Assembly: GCA_025922795.1 (NCBI GenBank)
Contig: JAICHC010000114.1
Coordinates: 1 to 7,697 of the forward strand
DNA: 7,697 nt
From: Candidatus Binatia bacterium
Lineage (GTDB): Bacteria > Desulfobacterota_B > Binatia > UBA9968
Direction of reading: 5' to 3'
Of this stretch, positions 6,401 to 7,697 are shown in pieces (the first letter of the stretch is position 1; each line of letters starts with the position of its first letter). A program made the translations under genes and the position numbers. The notes beneath the pieces were generated by a model. The model was given only the letters and a program-made list of their open reading frames with translations. It did no database searches and was not told the origin of the DNA.

Positions 6401-7697
6401 TTGATGAATCGCTGAAAGCGCTGGTGGCAATCGAAAGCATCGGCGCGCTCGCCTTTATTCCGTTGGTCCTGAACGGCAAGCTCGCTGGGAAGCTCATGAC
6501 TTATTACGACGAGCCTCATGTTTTTAATGACGAAGAAGTCGAGCTTGGCTTGACCATTGCTAAACAACTCGCTCTGGGCATTGAGCACAGGCAGGCGGAA
6601 GTGGCCCTGCGCGAAAGCGAAGAGCGTTACCGTGCCGTCGTTGAAAGCCAGTCAGAGATGCTGTGCCGCTTTCGTTCGGACGGAACGATTCTGTTCGTCA
6701 ACGGCGCCTACGCCCGCGCTCGCGGAACAACGCCCGACGCGCTGGTCGGCCGCAGCTTCTGGGAGTTCGTCCCTGGGGAGGATCAATCCGCCGTGCGGGC
6801 GATGCTCGACGGGTTGACCCCCGAAGCGCCGGAAATCTGCATTGAAAACCGCTTCGAGACGGCCGGCGGCGTGCGCTGGGTTCTCTGGAGCAATCGCGCG
6901 TTGAAATTCGACGTGGAGGGCCACTGGAGAGAGGCGCAGTCGGCGGGGATCGACATCAGCGAGCGAAAAGACGTGGAGGACGCAAAAGCTAGACTCGCGG
7001 CGATTGTCGAGTCATCGGACGATGCCATCATCAGCAAAGACCTAAATGGCATCATCACCAGTTGGAATAACGGAGCGGAACGAATCTTTGGCTATTCGGC
7101 GCAAGAGGCGATTGGGCAGTCAATCAGTATGCTCATACCTTTCGAGCGCCTCGATGAAGAGCCCGGCATCCTGGAGCGTATCCGCCGCGGAGGGAGCATT
7201 GAACATTACGAGACCGTCCGCCGGCGCAAAGACGGCACGTTGCTGGATATCTCTTTGACCGTTTCTCCCATCGTCGATGCTTCTGGTCGAATTGTCGGCG
7301 CATCGAAAGTCGCACGGGACGTCACCGAGCGTAAGAGAGCGGAAGAAAAGCTGCGTGAATCCGAAGAACGCTTTCGGGCCATGGCGAACAATTCGCCGAG
7401 CATGATCTGGGTGACCGATGCGGCGGGCAATACCCGGTTCTTGAACCGGACCTATCGGGGCTATTTCGGTATCGCCGGGGAAGCAATGGCGGCGTTCGAC
7501 TGGACCGAGACGGTGCATCCCGACGACCGCGACTGCTACTTCGCCGCATTTGAAACGGCTTTGCGCAACCGGCAGATGCTCCAGGAGCGCGCCCGTCTGC
7601 GCCGGTATGACGGAGAATGGCGCTGGTTTGAGTGTCGCGGCAACCCAATTCTCGACAGTGCCGGCAGGATGACCGGCTATATCGGAAGTTCTCTGGA
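3484..7697 (+). CDS. Large hybrid histidine kinase, multi-PAS/GAF, 3' end outside window
   Basis: The frame runs 1404 codons to the window edge without a stop. Domains: PAS-like N-terminal module (about 20-155, with LDWSITPLGP and FVWWGPELINFYNDAY); GAF (about 180-328); HisKA with His356 in NVSHEFRTPLT; HATPase_c (N471 and N475, DTGVGIP from D502, GSGIGLAL from G532); a 65-residue linker; receiver (about 636-755; D639, D640, D682, S712, K734); PAS (765-870); GAF (about 890-1034); and PAS domains at about 1046-1162, 1170-1282 and 1296 to the edge. PAS exits show the usual DITERKRAE-type motif. No membrane segment is seen, so it is probably cytoplasmic. The kinase can likely phosphorylate its own receiver. 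The sensory array after the receiver suggests a further kinase or other output beyond the edge. ATG 3484 is the first in-frame start after TAA 3430-3432; GGGAA 3474-3478 is a weak ribosome site and AGGAGA 3465-3470 a stronger but distant one. Ligands are unknown. Confidence 0.93.
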   Translation, partial: MAAPNKHEVFPGNSEMARRMRELDWSITPLGPIQSWPESLLHSIRLVLNSRYPMFVWWGPELINFYNDAYIPILGARHPALGKSAPAVWAEIWDILGPQTEIVMRKSQATWNESILLVMERYGYTEETYFTFSYSPVTDDRGQVGGVFCACTEDTKRILSERRVRTLRALAERTPQAKTAEDACAIAAAAMRDNRYDLPFAFLYLLDENVATARLAGSTTTANLADPDVIELGEANGAWPLGQVANSGESQIVDDIDTRFGSAVKLPDGIWPEPARQAVVLPIAKPGQKRPSGFLIAGVSPRLLLDDDYRGFLELTAGHIATAIASARAYEEEQKRIESLAQIDRAKTAFFGNVSHEFRTPLTLILGPTEELLSGALGETNEVQRAHLTTLRHNAFRLQKLVNTLLDYARVEAGRIEASYEPVDIGLLTRDLASTFCSAVQRAGLLYIVDCPSVNEPAYVDRDMWEKIVLNLLSNALKFTFEGAIEVSLKSNGERIALTVRDTGVGIPDEELPNLFERFHRVYATRARTQEGSGIGLALVQELVKLHGGSLEVESTLGSGTSFTIFIPKGTAHLPKNRISAPRTLSSTAFGATPFVEEALRWLPENDQSEMLSLPVSASTLTDAPRLVSASSERIVVVDDNLEMRNYLKRLLETYWQVTAVENGAKALNFARAHRPDLVLSDAMMPELDGFALLRKLREDNATSAIPVILLSARAGEESYIEGMNAGADDYIVKPFGARELVARVKALLEVTRVRRESERRVTNILESITDGFQVIDKDWRLTYMNSEANRALAQHGKDPEWAIGKHFWDEIFPEAAESEIATALRRAMTERAQLAVETYFAPWKRWYSNRIYPLPEGGVANYFQDITERKRAEQSLAAAVRQQEALYQFLEQRYRAQSLEELYGAALDAILSVLRCDRASILLRDGSGIMRFVAWRRLSEIYRKAVEGHSPWKPGEPNPQPVCVPDISAANVDESLKALVAIESIGALAFIPLVLNGKLAGKLMTYYDEPHVFNDEEVELGLTIAKQLALGIEHRQAEVALRESEERYRAVVESQSEMLCRFRSDGTILFVNGAYARARGTTPDALVGRSFWEFVPGEDQSAVRAMLDGLTPEAPEICIENRFETAGGVRWVLWSNRALKFDVEGHWREAQSAGIDISERKDVEDAKARLAAIVESSDDAIISKDLNGIITSWNNGAERIFGYSAQEAIGQSISMLIPFERLDEEPGILERIRRGGSIEHYETVRRRKDGTLLDISLTVSPIVDASGRIVGASKVARDVTERKRAEEKLRESEERFRAMANNSPSMIWVTDAAGNTRFLNRTYRGYFGIAGEAMAAFDWTETVHPDDRDCYFAAFETALRNRQMLQERARLRRYDGEWRWFECRGNPILDSAGRMTGYIGSSL
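4960..4980. repeat. 21-bp perfect palindrome inside the hybrid kinase gene
   Basis: The arms GGTGAGCGCA (4960-4969) and TGCGCTCACC (4971-4980) are exact reverse complements around one central T. They encode part of NGERIALTV in the ATPase domain, a segment that varies between homologous kinases. It may be a chance product of codon choice, an mRNA hairpin, or a protein binding site. The symmetry is certain; a function is not. Confidence 0.5.

Noticed and set aside
6160..6590. Phytochrome-type chromophore-binding GAF domain
   Set aside because: The second GAF lacks the conserved Cys-His chromophore motif and there is no PHY domain after it, so a bilin-binding role is not supported.

Overview
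The window carries a signalling locus from a Gram-negative bacterium. The evidence for that is the end of a TonB-dependent outer-membrane receptor and a periplasmic YfiR-type protein with a signal peptide. Base composition is moderately GC-rich by eye. I cannot name the lineage; an environmental proteobacterium or a similar diderm (Acidobacteria, Verrucomicrobia) fits. All genes are on the + strand, and no tRNA, rRNA, CRISPR array or insertion sequence was seen.

Bases 1-3295 look like one operon of four tightly packed genes. They are the 3' end of a TonB-dependent receptor (to 398), a YfiR/DUF4154 protein (411-1043), a membrane histidine kinase with a CHASE8-like periplasmic domain, HAMP and PAS (1048-2865), and a single-domain response regulator (2852-3295). 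Gaps are 12 bp, 4 bp and a 14-bp overlap. In the known YfiBNR system, periplasmic YfiR represses YfiN, a CHASE8-HAMP-GGDEF diguanylate cyclase. Here the same input architecture is joined to a histidine kinase, so the envelope signal should leave as phosphotransfer to the neighbouring receiver instead of as cyclic di-GMP. A strong 20-bp hairpin lies across the 5' end of yfiR and covers one of its two possible start codons.

Bases 3296-3483 form the only sizeable intergenic gap. It is AT-rich and holds a possible promoter and nested inverted repeats, but no convincing terminator.

From 3484 to the right edge there is one uninterrupted reading frame of 1404 codons with no stop, so the gene continues beyond the window. 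It encodes a large, apparently soluble hybrid histidine kinase: PAS-like, GAF, HisKA, HATPase_c, receiver, PAS, GAF, PAS, PAS, PAS, then cut off. A complete kinase-receiver module is therefore followed by a second long sensory array, which suggests a further output module downstream. The window thus has two adjacent phosphorelay systems, one sensing the envelope and one probably cytoplasmic.
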